A stretch of 64,000 bases of DNA from Shewanella sp. SNU WT4 (GCF_006494715.1 NZ_CP041151.1:2356001-2420000); one strand, 5' to 3'; counted from the stretch's first letter, positions 44,377 through 54,477 are shown. Program-made: numbers and translations. The notes: generated from the sequence alone by a model not told the origin.

Positions 44377-47300
44377 GTCTGCGCCTCGTCCATAGCGATT
44401 TTCAATGCTGCAAACGCTTGTTCGAGTAACGGCATGGCTTCCCAACACGTGTCGATATCCCGAGCTTGCTCCATAGTTTTAGCTATGTCACTCAATACCA
44501 TAGCGCCCACATTCGCGCACGCGCCCTTGATCTGATGAGCTTGCGCGGCGGCCTGTTTTAGGTCGGCAGCGATAAGTGCAGCTCGCAACTGAGCAATCTG
44601 CGCTGGAATATCAGCGAGAAAAGCGTCCACCACTATTTTAATCAGATTTTTATCATTCATCAGACGAGCACTAAAGGCTGGGAAGTCAAACACCGGTTCC
44701 TGTTTTATTGCCATGGCTTGAGAGCCACAGTCTGGTTCTAGTTCTTTAGTAACACGCGGCTGGCAACGAGCAGGAAGCCATTCACTGAGGGCTCGTTGCA
44801 GTTTGGCGGGATCTATGGGTTTAGCGATGTAATCGCTCATGCCCGCCGCGAGGCATTGTTCTCTATCGCCCTGCATGGCATTAGCTGTCATCGCTATGAT
44901 GGGCACACTTTGATTTTTAACCTGTGAGTGCGCATCACGAATATGCCGACTGGCTTCATAACCATCCATCACCGGCATCTGGCAATCCATAAACACTAAG
45001 TCATAAGGGATCTGTGCAAGGGCGGCTAACGCCTCTTTGCCATTACCTGCTACATCAATACGCACCGCAAACTTTGCTAGCATGCCCTTGGCCACCAATT
45101 GGTTAGTAGCATTGTCTTCTACCACCAACACTCGCGCATTAAATTGTGGCAGCTCGCGACTTATATGCTGAGTCGCTAGTTCAATATTAGCTGGTGTTAT
45201 TTGCGCAACTTTCAGTAGCTCGCTGTAAAGCAAAGACGGCTCTATGGGCTTACTGTGGTAGCCGTCAAACCCTGCGCCCTTAAACTTTTTCGCATCGCCG
45301 CGTTGACCTTGGGTATTAAGTAGCAGTAAACGGGTGGTGTTAATGCTAAGATCTGCTTTGATTGTCCTGCCTAACTGTAATCCATCCATAATGGGCATTA
45401 ATCTATCAATGATGGCAATCGTATAAGGGTGGCCACCGTTAGCGGCGCTATGCAATGCAATTAATGCGGCCGCCGCATTATCAACCCGCTGGTGGTCTAT
45501 TTGCCAATCACTGAGTAACTGCTCTAGTAGTCGCCCATTAGTAGCATTATCGTCCACTATCAATATTTTTTGAGTCTTCAAATCGGAGCTAACTGGTTCA
45601 GAAGGCTGACTCTTAGCCCGCGCAAGATGAAGAGTGAACCAGAACGTCGAACCATTGCCAGGCGTACTTTTTACACCGATTTCGCCCCCCATTAATTCCA
45701 CCAGTTGCTTACTAATCGCTAAGCCTAATCCTGTCCCCCCGTACTTGCGGGTAGTGGAGCCATCAGCTTGGCTAAAACGGTCAAATAGGCCTATTTGCTG
45801 CTCGGTGCTGAGACCAATGCCGGTATCTGTGATGTCAAATCGTACTAACGCATGGGATTCACTTTGTTGCTGCACGCTGTAATAGACCGCCACTTCACCG
45901 CGTTCAGTGAACTTGATGGCATTTCCTAACAGATTGGTGAGTATTTGGCGCAACCGGCTGGGATCGGCGTTAAACCATTGATGATGAATTGGGTTGGCAG
46001 GTAAAATCAGCTCTAAGTCTTTCTCATGGGCTTGAAAGGCTATGGCCTTACCCAATTCACTTACCATAAGTTCAACATCAAAATCTATGGCTTCAAGCTC
46101 AAGCTTGCCTGCCTCTATCTTAGAAAAATCAAGAATATCATTGATTAAGGTCAGTAAATACTCGGCACTGCTTTTGACCGTTTTGGCATAGTTATGCTGC
46201 TCGGTATTCAGATTGGTATCCAATAGCAGATTATTCATACCTATAACGCCATTCATCGGGGTACGGATTTCATGGCTCATGTTAGCCAGAAATTCACTTT
46301 TGGCTCGGTTGGCAGATTCAGCCTCTTCCATGGCCTTTTGGATGGACACTTCCGCTAATTTACGCTCGGTAATATCTGTGCGGATAGCAATATAATTTAT
46401 TGGTTTATTATTACTATCCATAAAAGGCACAACCGTCGCTTCAACCCAATAAAGCTCGCCATTTTTAGCTCGGTTACACACCTCATCATGCCAAACTCGG
46501 CCATGGGCTATGGTCTTGTACATGCGCTTAAAGAAAGCGACGTCATGAACACCTGAATTAACTAGGCGGTGATTGTTACCGAGTAATTCATCTCTTGAAT
46601 ACCCGCTAATCTCACAGAACTTGTCATTGGCGTAAGTGATGGTGCCTTTAACATCCGTAATGGTCACAATCGCGTGTTGATCTAAGGCAAATTGCTGTTC
46701 GATAAGCTTTTGAGAGGCTTGCTGCGCTTCTAAGGTGGTTAGCTCTAATTCTTTATTACTCGCTTGCAAAGCGCGGGCTTGCTGTTGTAACGCTTCTGTC
46801 ATCTCGTCGGCATAGGCCAGAGCCTTGCGATTTTCCCGAGTTAATACAATAAAAAGGCCAAGTATCAACGCTTGTATTAAGATACCCGCCGCCAGAATAA
46901 AGTAAGGTTGGTTAACATCGGCCTGCTCACGGAATTTAAGGTTAGACTGCACATCAAAAGTCCAAGTACGGCCATATATCTCCTTGGTTATCGTCTTGGA
47001 ATACATAGCATCGGGGTCGATACTATTTATGCCGTCATTAGCCGTATCCTCATAGAGTAAATCCCCTGAATCTGTGATTTTGACGCTGACTAAGCGATGC
47101 TGCTGCGATAACGCCCCTTTCATCAGTTTAAACATAATAAATGGCGCGTAAGTGACGCCAATAATCGCTTCACGCCGCTGTTCTATGGTCTCGGGTCGCT
47201 GTCCATTTTTATAAAAAGGCGCATAGAGTAAAAATCCCGGCGTTTTATGGGCATCTTGCACCAGCACTATGGGGGCGGTGAGCTGCGCCATACCTGTGTC

Positions 47301-47858
47301 TCTCGCCTTTTGCACACCTATGTAGCGATTGGTTTCAAAGGCAACATCTAAACCCACAGCTTTACGGTTAATGCCAAGCGGCTCAATATAAGTAATTGGC
47401 CAATACTCATTTTGTTCATGAATTGGGTGAATCGTGAAACCGGGACGCAGCGCAGTTTGCTGCTGCAAATACTCACCAAGCGCATTTTTTTTGATGTTAT
47501 AGATAACGCCAATGCCGTTAATGCCTGGGTAGGCTTTGTCTATGCGCAAACTGTCGGCGTAGCGTTGCCACTGCGCGGCGGTGGTCTGGCCGTCAGTCAC
47601 ATCAAGATGAGCCACGCCGCCCCACAGCGCGTCTTCATACAGCTGCATGCGTTCTATTACCAGTTCGATCAGATTTGCCGTTTCACTGCTAAAGCGCTCT
47701 TCTAATTTTTGAGTAGTATTTGCGTCCTCAAATTTCCAGATGGCGATAGTTAACACTAGCGAAGCCACAATAATCAGCCAATGGCTCCAATGTAATTTGC
47801 TCGCCTTAATGAGTTTAGAGCGCGAGCGCTGGTTAAGATGTGGCGATGTTGGTGTCAT
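44373..47858 (-). CDS. Hybrid sensor histidine kinase (CHASE1, PAS, HisKA, HATPase, two receivers, Hpt)
   Basis: The 1161-residue protein has a membrane anchor at ~25-42 and a periplasmic CHASE1-type domain (~75-300: [26 protein letters not shown]). A second membrane segment lies at ~318-340, then PAS, HisKA with His529 ([10 protein letters not shown]) and HATPase_c (GGTGLGLAI). Two receivers ([23 protein letters not shown]) and an intact Hpt with His1108 ([10 protein letters not shown]) complete it. Cytoplasmic parts are very similar to the kinase at 39804-43076, showing duplication followed by exchange of the sensor domain. First gene of the four-gene operon. Confidence 0.9.
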   Translation of the reverse strand: MTPTSPHLNQRSRSKLIKASKLHWSHWLIIVASLVLTIAIWKFEDANTTQKLEERFSSETANLIELVIERMQLYEDALWGGVAHLDVTDGQTTAAQWQRYADSLRIDKAYPGINGIGVIYNIKKNALGEYLQQQTALRPGFTIHPIHEQNEYWPITYIEPLGINRKAVGLDVAFETNRYIGVQKARDTGMAQLTAPIVLVQDAHKTPGFLLYAPFYKNGQRPETIEQRREAIIGVTYAPFIMFKLMKGALSQQHRLVSVKITDSGDLLYEDTANDGINSIDPDAMYSKTITKEIYGRTWTFDVQSNLKFREQADVNQPYFILAAGILIQALILGLFIVLTRENRKALAYADEMTEALQQQARALQASNKELELTTLEAQQASQKLIEQQFALDQHAIVTITDVKGTITYANDKFCEISGYSRDELLGNNHRLVNSGVHDVAFFKRMYKTIAHGRVWHDEVCNRAKNGELYWVEATVVPFMDSNNKPINYIAIRTDITERKLAEVSIQKAMEEAESANRAKSEFLANMSHEIRTPMNGVIGMNNLLLDTNLNTEQHNYAKTVKSSAEYLLTLINDILDFSKIEAGKLELEAIDFDVELMVSELGKAIAFQAHEKDLELILPANPIHHQWFNADPSRLRQILTNLLGNAIKFTERGEVAVYYSVQQQSESHALVRFDITDTGIGLSTEQQIGLFDRFSQADGSTTRKYGGTGLGLAISKQLVELMGGEIGVKSTPGNGSTFWFTLHLARAKSQPSEPVSSDLKTQKILIVDDNATNGRLLEQLLSDWQIDHQRVDNAAAALIALHSAANGGHPYTIAIIDRLMPIMDGLQLGRTIKADLSINTTRLLLLNTQGQRGDAKKFKGAGFDGYHSKPIEPSLLYSELLKVAQITPANIELATQHISRELPQFNARVLVVEDNATNQLVAKGMLAKFAVRIDVAGNGKEALAALAQIPYDLVFMDCQMPVMDGYEASRHIRDAHSQVKNQSVPIIAMTANAMQGDREQCLAAGMSDYIAKPIDPAKLQRALSEWLPARCQPRVTKELEPDCGSQAMAIKQEPVFDFPAFSARLMNDKNLIKIVVDAFLADIPAQIAQLRAALIAADLKQAAAQAHQIKGACANVGAMVLSDIAKTMEQARDIDTCWEAMPLLEQAFAALKIAMDEAQT

Positions 47859-48330
47859 TTCAATGCCTCAATCCCTTGATGGTTGCATGTCATAATTTCA
47901 ACTCCAAGTCAGTGTCAATGCTCGGTTGAGTGCCTGCCTCTTTAGTGCATTGGCACTGGTACTGCCATGGGGAATAAGATTGCAATTAGCTGAAACAAGA
48001 AGAGTGAAGAATAAAAAGGTCGCGGCGGTAATATATAAGACATTTATTTTAAAGTCCTTTTCTCAAATAAAAGTCACTAAAAAGTGTTAACAACTTAAGG
48101 TTAGACTAGTTTTGCCGTTCTGCTTATTTTATACATAGTTACCATCACTAATATCCAATAATGGAAGACTGGAGTTAACCCTTTGCCTGTGCGCGCGCCG
48201 CTTGATTCAACACTGAGTTTAAACTGAGTCGAGCAAACTCATTAACCGCGGGACACCATCAATCACCTGATAACTGGCGTGCATCAAAAAGGCTAAATAT
48301 GTCCCTAACTCTCATCATAAAAGTGGTGGT
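47859..48330. other. Intergenic region upstream of the signalling operon
   Basis: About 470 bases without a supported gene. It should contain the promoter of the kinase operon on the right-hand strand and the 3' end of the marR-type transcript. I see no clear hairpin or operator. Confidence 0.5.
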
Positions 48331-48930
48331 TCACTTGCCATGCTTATTTTCACCGATTAAAGATTCGCACTCGTCTGCGTTAACTTGATGCTCTCTGCAT
48401 ATGCGATCAATCATTGCCATTGGCAGCGCTTGCTTAGTCAATCCGCAAAAAGGCCTAGCGGCTTGAGTCTCATGAAACCGGCAAGATTGGCATACTCCAA
48501 AACTATTTCTGTGCTCATTTTTTTGCAGAGTGCTGAGCAATGTATGCAGACCATTAGTCAAGTGTGACGAAAATTCAGGTCCCAATTGTGTCAACGCAAG
48601 CTTGAGAGCATCGGCTGCACTCAGTCGTTGACTGATGGCTTTACCTTCATCAGTTAACTGCAAGTGGACGATTCTCTTGTCCTGGAGATCTTGCTCTCTA
48701 TACAGCCATTTTCGCTCTTCTAGTACTTTTAATGACTGAGATACCGTTCCTTTGGTCAACCCCAGATAATCAGTCACTCCCATCAGAGTATCTGAGTAAT
48801 GATTGCAAATACTCAAATAGCGTAACGCGCTTAATTGAATGGCTGGCACCTGAGATAACACCTGGTCATCACGCTGCCAACTGCGAATGAGACTGTTCAA
48901 TCGTTCTAAATAATCAAAGAATTCTGCCAC
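48331..48930 (-). CDS. MarR-family regulator with C-terminal cysteine cluster
   Basis: The 199-residue protein has a MarR winged helix (~45-120: TDYLGLTKGTVSQSLKVLEERKW, DKRIVHLQLTDEG). An extra C-terminal ~50 residues carry four cysteines spaced C-x2-C-x12-C-x21-C (CQSCRFHET, FCGLT, ICREHQ). That suggests a metal or iron-sulfur/redox sensing site, which ordinary MarR proteins lack. It is divergent from the DUF2024 gene across a 44 bp palindrome that it probably binds, repressing itself and the neighbouring operon. Confidence 0.8.
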   Translation of the reverse strand: MAEFFDYLERLNSLIRSWQRDDQVLSQVPAIQLSALRYLSICNHYSDTLMGVTDYLGLTKGTVSQSLKVLEERKWLYREQDLQDKRIVHLQLTDEGKAISQRLSAADALKLALTQLGPEFSSHLTNGLHTLLSTLQKNEHRNSFGVCQSCRFHETQAARPFCGLTKQALPMAMIDRICREHQVNADECESLIGENKHGK

Positions 48931-48984
48931 TACAATTGTCCTATGGGTCGTACGTTAAATATAGCCTTAGTATAGCTTGACTTT

Positions 48985-49028
48985 GTATCGAGTCGAAACT
49001 AATCTCAAAATTAGTTTCGACTCGATAC
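48985..49028. promoter_or_regulatory. 44 bp perfect palindrome, likely MarR operator
   Basis: The arm GTATCGAGTCGAAACTAAT is followed by a six-base centre (CTCAAA) and its exact complement. Its centre is 76 bases from the marR-type start and 38 bases from the DUF2024 start. The arms also contain a GTATCGAGTCGAAAC word large enough for a MarR dimer on each side. Confidence 0.8.
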
Positions 49029-49043
49029 TTTTTTCGAGGTCAA

Positions 49044-49331
49044 ATGATGAAGATTCAGGTTTTCGATACCCATGTCACCACTACCACAGGCCGTTACTTG
49101 CATTTTGGTGTGTTAGTAACACCTGAGGAAAGCGCTAATGCTGAGCGCTATGCGACACAGTTTTTAGCGCAGCAAGGAGTGATATTGCAAGATATCCACC
49201 AGCAATCCTGCAGTTTTTGCCACAACGAGATTGCCTCAGCAGAAGTAGTCGCAGCCATCAGTCAGCATAAACATTTTATTCTCAAGCTTGAGGGGTGTTC
49301 ACCAGTAGCGCCAACCTTGGAGAGCTATTAA
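49044..49331 (+). CDS. DUF2024 family protein
   Basis: The 95-residue soluble protein begins KIQVFDTHVTTTTGRYLHFGVLV, the DUF2024 hallmark, and has a C-x-x-C pair (SCSFCHN, near residue 56). A CGAGGT box precedes the ATG. The next gene starts immediately after its stop. DUF2024 has no established function. The shared C-x-x-C theme with the neighbouring MarR-type regulator hints at metal or redox biology. Confidence 0.8.
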   Translation: MMKIQVFDTHVTTTTGRYLHFGVLVTPEESANAERYATQFLAQQGVILQDIHQQSCSFCHNEIASAEVVAAISQHKHFILKLEGCSPVAPTLESY

Positions 49332-49586
49332 ATGCTGGATTGCCACTTACATGACCACATCGAAATTATGTGCATGCATCATGAAATCGTATTGGTTTAT
49401 CTGATGGATGGTAGCAAAGTCGCAGGAGTGGCTAAGGACACCCGCTGCCAATCACAGCAAGAGTTTTTACAACTCGTGACTGACCAAGGTTTGCTGGAGG
49501 TGCCATTGCTCGACATAGCTATGGTAGAAATTAAACCGGCTTCAGCCCAGCCACACAAAATTTGGTTTAAGAAAGCAATAAATTAA
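49332..49586 (+). CDS. Rof-like (Rho-binding antiterminator) protein
   Basis: This 84-residue protein follows the pattern of the Rof family: DHIEIMCMHHEIVLVYLMDGSKVAGVAKDT and a closing LLDIAMVEIKP strand. Rof in Escherichia coli binds Rho and blocks termination. Its ATG directly follows the DUF2024 stop, so the two are one unit under the MarR palindrome. Function here is by family resemblance only. Confidence 0.7.
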   Translation: MLDCHLHDHIEIMCMHHEIVLVYLMDGSKVAGVAKDTRCQSQQEFLQLVTDQGLLEVPLLDIAMVEIKPASAQPHKIWFKKAIN

Positions 49587-49977
49587 CTAAAATATCTTAT
49601 AAAAACAGTGGCCAATAAAGGAGAGTGAGAAAAAACTCTTTCGTTGCCGTCAAGGCCAGCGCAGAACTTTGGCAACAACACGCATCAATTATGCAGTTAG
49701 TGGCGCCTTAACGATGAAAGCTATTACGTTTTCTATACGTTTACACTGACGTTTTGCCATGGCGCTTGCACCATGTGTGTAGTGTTATAGAAACTATTAT
49801 GAGCATGATAGATAACAGTAAATACCAGATTTTAGCAGTACATTTAAGAGAAAAACCCTCGTTGGTTGCAAAGGCACAAACGCAGGGAGTGAATTTAGTT
49901 CCTGCACTCGTTGTTGATGGCAAAGTACTGCACATTAATGTCAGTGCACCGATTTTCGCGTTAGCGTGAGGTCATTT
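49587..49977 (+). pseudogene. Decayed thioredoxin/glutaredoxin-like gene remnants
   Basis: Two plus-strand pieces in different frames look like one protein. Around 49753-49790 the reading is FCHGACTMCVV, a thioredoxin-like cysteine motif. From 49802 it is MIDNSKYQILAVHLREKPSL, then GVNLVPALVVDGKVLHI, the C-terminal half of a thioredoxin-like fold. A stop and frame change separate them. A 27-codon frame at 49634 with a GGAG box precedes them and is unassigned. Confidence 0.45.
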
Positions 49978-50727
49978 ATGAAAAAGTTAATGTTAGTTGC
50001 GCTAGCCTCGGCATGTATTGGTCAGGCTGCGGCTCATAATCCTGGTGGTATTCATGCCGTAAAATCCCTAACTAAGGCAGATTTTGACATTGTCCATACC
50101 CGAGTCTTTAAGGAAGGGACAGATCTCGTCTTTGAACAAGTGGTATTAGGTACGGCTGGCAAGGAGAAACCGAGCGGCAATGGTGGCAAATTCGCGGGAG
50201 CCGAAGTGTTAAGTTATGTATGGCCAACAACCTTGGACTCATCTGTCATAGGTTTTGATGGCAAGAAAGGCATTGTTGCGCTCGTGATGACGACCCACCC
50301 AGACTTTGATGACACCCCATTATATGATGAGAATAAGGATGGTAATCCAGCCAATGATGGCGATGACTGGCATTCACATTGGGTAGTACTTGTCAGTGAT
50401 GAGCAATGTGGTGCCAAAGGATTAAAAGTCCGTGATATTGCCGAGGGTGACAAACCTAAGGTGCCTGCAACATGGCCGGGAGTCCCCTTGTATCTTGACT
50501 CGCCAGGATATGCATTTTCATTTGATAAAGACACGCTTGCAGTAAAAGTACCACTAAAGGAAATTGGATTTCCCACTAACTTCAATTATGACGGCGTAAC
50601 CGCAGCCCTAAAAATTAATGCCAATATGCATCAGCCGTTACTTTGTGTAACTGAAGTGTTTGATGTTGCCTCGGGTGATTTATCATTACCCGCCACTTGG
50701 CCAGAGCAAGCTAAAAAGCTCAATTAG
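49978..50727 (+). CDS. Periplasmic protein of unknown function
   Basis: The ATG at 49978 follows GTGAGGT. The 249-residue protein has a clear signal peptide ending QAAA-H. The mature part is acidic and beta-rich, with an Asp/Asn-rich loop (DENKDGNPANDGDDWHSHW) that could bind calcium, followed by a histidine pair. There are two cysteines, one in DEQCGAKG and one in LLCVTEV. It follows the MarR-controlled genes in the same direction. No family is recognised with confidence. Confidence 0.7.
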   Translation: MKKLMLVALASACIGQAAAHNPGGIHAVKSLTKADFDIVHTRVFKEGTDLVFEQVVLGTAGKEKPSGNGGKFAGAEVLSYVWPTTLDSSVIGFDGKKGIVALVMTTHPDFDDTPLYDENKDGNPANDGDDWHSHWVVLVSDEQCGAKGLKVRDIAEGDKPKVPATWPGVPLYLDSPGYAFSFDKDTLAVKVPLKEIGFPTNFNYDGVTAALKINANMHQPLLCVTEVFDVASGDLSLPATWPEQAKKLN

Positions 50728-50781
50728 AGGAGGATGGTATCTCGCGGTATGACTTAGAGGTAATAGTTAGCGCGCCTTATT

Positions 50782-50808
50782 CTGGGGTGTCGATTTAATT
50801 CACCCCAG
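50782..50808 (+). terminator. Hairpin after the periplasmic protein gene
   Basis: CTGGGGTG pairs with CACCCCAG around an 11-base loop, 55 bases after the stop. There is no strong T run, so termination is only likely. Confidence 0.45.
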
Positions 50809-51349
50809 GAACAACTTAAAGACAACGCCGTCCTCCATCCTAGGCCGGCTTCCGCTTTGGCAATATATCAACCAAACAACAATTATTAGCAAAATATGAT
50901 GAAAGTCAGGACTGGCGTACCAACCTAAGCCATCGCACATAATTAGGTATTGTTACGCCAGTGCTCGTCTAAAACAGGAATGTTTTAGTTTAATGAATAA
51001 GCACCTGCCTACGTGGTGTAACAAATCAAGCCGATGGCTAAAAATAAGTTTTTCTCTGACAATTAGCACCACTAACGTTTACGCAGTCCAATACTCTACA
51101 CACTGTCCATGATGTCGACAAAGCTATGCAAGGTATTACGCCACAAGTTATGTCTACGTATTTAGCATAAAACAATCCCTAACATCACTAACAACCAGTC
51201 CTACCGCAACACTTACCACCTACGATATTCTAAGCCATTGCGTATCAATTTAAATTCAGTGTACACGTGTACGCCATTTGGGTTGTGCATTGAAAAGCGC
51301 ACTGATAGACTGAAGTCCAATGAGTCCACAAGATGTCTCTGGCTAACAC
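50809..51349. other. Intergenic region before the hemolysin III gene
   Basis: About 540 bases with no supported gene. A 75-codon minus-strand frame at 51213-51440 overlaps the start of the next gene and has no family resemblance. Confidence 0.5.
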
Positions 51350-52051
51350 ATGACAATAAAAACCATGCCCAATAAACCAATAGCAACCAATGCAGGCTCG
51401 ACCCACCTTTGCAAGACACTTGCTGCGCCCTACTCCTCATCCGAGGAAATGGCCAATAGCATTAGCCATGGCGTGGGTGTGGTTGCTGGTGTCTTAGCCA
51501 CGCTATTCATGCTGCTGAAGGGCTATTCAGTGTTAAACCTTGTGCAGCTGCTGGGGGTATTAGCTTATGGCCTCAGCATTGTTTTACTATTTCTATGCTC
51601 CACTTTATATCACAGCGTTAAAGATGCGGACTTAAAGAAGAAACTAAAACTGGCCGACCACTGCGCCATTTATTTACTGATAGCAGGCACTTATACGCCG
51701 CTGATGTTAATTAGCCTGCAATCTGCTAGCGCCGATTATATTTTACTGGCGATATGGGGCTTGGCCTTAGCGGGGATAGTCTTTAAGACCTTATTTATTC
51801 ATAAATTTGAAAAGCTAAGTTTGGTCTTATATTTAATAATGGGCTGGCTGTGCGTGACTGTTATGCCGGAATTAATTGCCAGTATGTCGGCGCTTGGATT
51901 TGGATTGTTACTTGCTGGTGGCTTATTTTACAGTGTTGGCGTGGTGTTTTATGCCAGTAAACGCATTCCTTATAACCATGCAATTTGGCATATATTTGTA
52001 TTATTGGGCGCCTTAAGTCACTTTCTGTGCGTGTATCTCACTGTCATCTAA
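51350..52051 (+). CDS. Hemolysin III family (HlyIII/YqfA, TrhA) membrane protein
   Basis: The 233-residue protein has seven membrane segments from ~residue 35. Family motifs are EEMANSISHGVGVVAG, LLFLCSTLYHS, ADHCAIYLLIAGTYTP and the final NHAIWHIFVLLGALSHF. Those histidines form the metal site of the PAQR/HlyIII fold. In bacteria these proteins are linked to membrane-lipid or fluidity homeostasis. An ATG at 51365 is an alternative start. Monocistronic, ending in a shared hairpin with tapT. Confidence 0.88.
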   Translation: MTIKTMPNKPIATNAGSTHLCKTLAAPYSSSEEMANSISHGVGVVAGVLATLFMLLKGYSVLNLVQLLGVLAYGLSIVLLFLCSTLYHSVKDADLKKKLKLADHCAIYLLIAGTYTPLMLISLQSASADYILLAIWGLALAGIVFKTLFIHKFEKLSLVLYLIMGWLCVTVMPELIASMSALGFGLLLAGGLFYSVGVVFYASKRIPYNHAIWHIFVLLGALSHFLCVYLTVI

Positions 52052-52085
52052 TGATTAAGACGTAAACCCTTAATCAAAAAAGCAC

Positions 52086-52112
52086 AAAGATAAGTCGCTA
52101 TGACTTATCTTT
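52086..52112. terminator. Bidirectional hairpin between convergent genes
   Basis: AAAGATAAGTC and GACTTATCTTT are perfect complements around a five-base loop. The hairpin includes the stop codon of the minus-strand gene and follows the hemolysin III gene. Confidence 0.7.
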
Positions 52113-52617
52113 GATTCATCTGCTCAAAAACCTGCTGGATGATATCTGCATTATCAGGTTCATTCAGCTGCTTAAATAATGCAATCACGCATTCAGCGGT
52201 TGAGAGCCCTGATGGCACTTGATTACGCCTAAGGGCATATTGCGAAGGCTCAGTCGGTAATAGCGGATACAAAGATGCTTGTTGTAGATATGGGCTTTGA
52301 CGCCACATCTTGCGCGCTTCTTGCCAGGTGGCATCTATCAGCACTAGCGCAGTGCACTCAAGCGTGCTTACAAAATTAGCATGTTTGCATGAATTAGCAT
52401 TAGTATCTGCATCCATCAGGCTGGTGTTGGTTATTTCTGAACTCGGAAATACCAAACGCGCTTTACCACTGGCTAAGTCATTCACTAAGGCTTGATCTGG
52501 CGCTGTGCGTGACCACAAACGGCGTTCAGACCGCAGGGGCAATGCATTAATAACCCATTGCCCGGTATTGCTGACCCGCTCGAACTCGCGTTCGTGGGTT
52601 AATAAGATAATGTTCAA
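52105..52617 (-). CDS. tapT: tRNA-uridine aminocarboxypropyltransferase (DTW domain)
   Basis: The 170-residue protein is a DTW-domain enzyme. The motif reads LIDATWQEARKMWRQSPYL near residues 93-111, and LSTAECVI comes later. TapT adds the acp group to uridine 47 of tRNA using SAM. The usual N-terminal zinc-ribbon cysteines are absent, so it is the short form. It starts five bases after the peptide deformylase stop, so the two are co-transcribed. Confidence 0.8.
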   Translation of the reverse strand: MNIILLTHEREFERVSNTGQWVINALPLRSERRLWSRTAPDQALVNDLASGKARLVFPSSEITNTSLMDADTNANSCKHANFVSTLECTALVLIDATWQEARKMWRQSPYLQQASLYPLLPTEPSQYALRRNQVPSGLSTAECVIALFKQLNEPDNADIIQQVFEQMNQR

Positions 52618-52622
52618 GCAGA

Positions 52623-53114
52623 CTATTTAAGCTTGCGAACTTTTTTCAGTGCCATTTGCTGCTTTAACTGCGACAAATGTTCGATGAAAATTTTGCCACG
52701 CAGATGATCAATCTCATGTTGCAATACAATCGCTAAAAACTCATCGGTATCTATGACCAGTTCCTGACCTTCACGATCAAGCGCGGTTACTTTGACGCGT
52801 TGGAAGCGTTTAACTTTGGCATAAAAAGTAGGCACAGATAAACAGCCTTCTTCGCCTTCGTATTCGCCGCTTTGTTCTACGATTTCTGGGTTGATAAGCA
52901 CCAATGGTTGATCGCGATTTTCTGATAAATCAATCACAATCACTGCATGTGGGCTACCGACTTGAGTGGCGGCTAAACCAATACCATCTTCGGTTTGATA
53001 TAAAGTGTCTAACAAGTTATCGATAAGACCAGAAACTGCATTAACATCAGTGACGGTAGTGGCCGGACGCTTAAGGCGCTCATCTGGGACTCGTAAAATT
53101 TCTAAAACTGCCAT
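52623..53114 (-). CDS. def: Peptide deformylase
   Basis: All three catalytic motifs are present in this 163-residue protein: GIGLAATQVG (near 43-52), EGCLSVP (near 89-95, metal-binding Cys) and QHEIDHLRG (near 132-140, HExxH). It removes the N-formyl group from nascent proteins. The gene is not beside fmt here, so it may be a second deformylase of this genome; that cannot be tested in this window. Confidence 0.95.
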   Translation of the reverse strand: MAVLEILRVPDERLKRPATTVTDVNAVSGLIDNLLDTLYQTEDGIGLAATQVGSPHAVIVIDLSENRDQPLVLINPEIVEQSGEYEGEEGCLSVPTFYAKVKRFQRVKVTALDREGQELVIDTDEFLAIVLQHEIDHLRGKIFIEHLSQLKQQMALKKVRKLK

Positions 53115-53360
53115 TTTCTATTCTCTTGCATGTGCCATTTAACGCGGCCGTTATAATCTGGCGGCATTATCTATGAAAATGCACTAAATGGCCAAACACA
53201 ATCACAGATTGCAGTAATCGATGGTTTTTTTGCGTGGATTTTCATCAAGTCATTCGATTCCAATTAGCCATGGCTGGTACTCATCCGGTGCTAACCCTTG
53301 GTTGCTTATCATAACGTTGATGTTTAAGCTATTGCTCAGCAGATATCACGAGGTCAACCT

Positions 53361-53714
53361 GTGTTGAATAACAGCAAACCATTAAGCGATATTGAACGTA
53401 TCCAAACTGTGGTGAAAATGATCCCCGCTGGGCAAGTATCCACCTATGGCCGCATTGCTGATTATGCTGGCCTGCTGCACAAGGCTCGGTATGTGTCTTA
53501 TGCGTTGGCGCAAGCAAGCCATGACTCACTGCCTTGGCACAGAGTGATTAATAGCCAAGGAAAAATCGCGATTGCAAAAGGAAATCCCTCTTATTTCAAG
53601 CAAATAGAACTTTTACGTTTAGAAGCTATCCAAGTTAATCATGGCCGAGTTAATCTCAAGCAGTACCTTTGGCATCCGGACGCCGCCACACTCATTTTTT
53701 CATTATCTTTTTAG
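53361..53714 (+). CDS. Alkyltransferase-like protein (ATL)
   Basis: A GTG start with a GAGG box gives 117 residues. The protein matches the MGMT DNA-binding domain (VSTYGRIADYAGLLHKARYV), but the reactive Cys of PCHR is replaced: PWHRVINSQGKI. That is the hallmark of ATL proteins, which flag O6-alkylguanine lesions for nucleotide excision repair instead of removing them. The DUF3108 gene follows 13 bases later. Confidence 0.88.
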   Translation: MLNNSKPLSDIERIQTVVKMIPAGQVSTYGRIADYAGLLHKARYVSYALAQASHDSLPWHRVINSQGKIAIAKGNPSYFKQIELLRLEAIQVNHGRVNLKQYLWHPDAATLIFSLSF

Positions 53715-53727
53715 AGGGCATCCTACG

Positions 53728-54477
53728 ATGAAATCCCGCATTTTTCTTGGTCTATCGCTGCTCTGCCCTATGGTTAGCGCCAGTGCTAGCGCCAGTATCG
53801 ACCCTGTCTTAGTCCCGCAGCAGGCAGAATATCAAGTCAATTATGGTAATATTGAACTGGGCAAAGCGCGCTATAACTTAGCGCCTGCGCAAGATAATCT
53901 TTATCGTTATCAATTTGATAGTGCACTGTCGTTAGTGGGTTTAAGCGATGTGCGCACTATTGTGAGTGAATTTTCAGTCTCCCCCACTAATCCGCGCCAA
54001 TTAGTACCGGTTCGCTATTTTCAAGACAGAAGCGGCACAGGGCCAGACTATCAAGAACAAACCGCCTTTATTGGCGATTTAAGCAAAATCACCACGCGCT
54101 ATAAAAAAGAGAAATTCGATTTTCCATTTGCCAGTGATATTTATGATCCCATGATGGTGCAGTTGCAGTTTCGTATGGATTTAGAGGCCGATAAAAAACC
54201 GCTTGATTATAAGATGGTGAAAGAAGGTGAAGTCGATGATTATCAATTCACCATTATCGGCAAAGAAAGAATGAAGATAGCCAGCGGCACCTATGACACT
54301 ATCAAGATTGAAGTGGTGCGCGATAGCACTAAGCGCCAAACCTTTTTTTGGATGGCGCCCGACTTAGCCTATTTACCAGTGCGTCTTACACATTATGAAA
54401 AAGGCAGTAAGCAGTTAGATATTATGCTGCTAAGTTACCACTTCGCTGATGTGGCAACACTCGCCGCGCCGGAATAA
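53728..54477 (+). CDS. DUF3108 periplasmic protein
   Basis: The ATG at 53728 is preceded by TTAGAGGG. The 249-residue protein has a signal peptide ending ASASAS and a beta-rich DUF3108 body ([58 protein letters not shown]). Function is not established; an envelope role is likely. Its last 48 bases overlap the end of the convergent glutamine amidotransferase gene. Confidence 0.82.
   Translation: MKSRIFLGLSLLCPMVSASASASIDPVLVPQQAEYQVNYGNIELGKARYNLAPAQDNLYRYQFDSALSLVGLSDVRTIVSEFSVSPTNPRQLVPVRYFQDRSGTGPDYQEQTAFIGDLSKITTRYKKEKFDFPFASDIYDPMMVQLQFRMDLEADKKPLDYKMVKEGEVDDYQFTIIGKERMKIASGTYDTIKIEVVRDSTKRQTFFWMAPDLAYLPVRLTHYEKGSKQLDIMLLSYHFADVATLAAPE

Noticed and set aside
51213..51440. A 75-codon minus-strand frame at the start of the hemolysin III gene
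   Set aside because: It overlaps the well-supported hemolysin III start and has no family features.
53329..53529. Minus-strand frame opposite the alkyltransferase-like gene
   Set aside because: Shadow of the ATL gene, which has the clear PWHR motif and a ribosome site.
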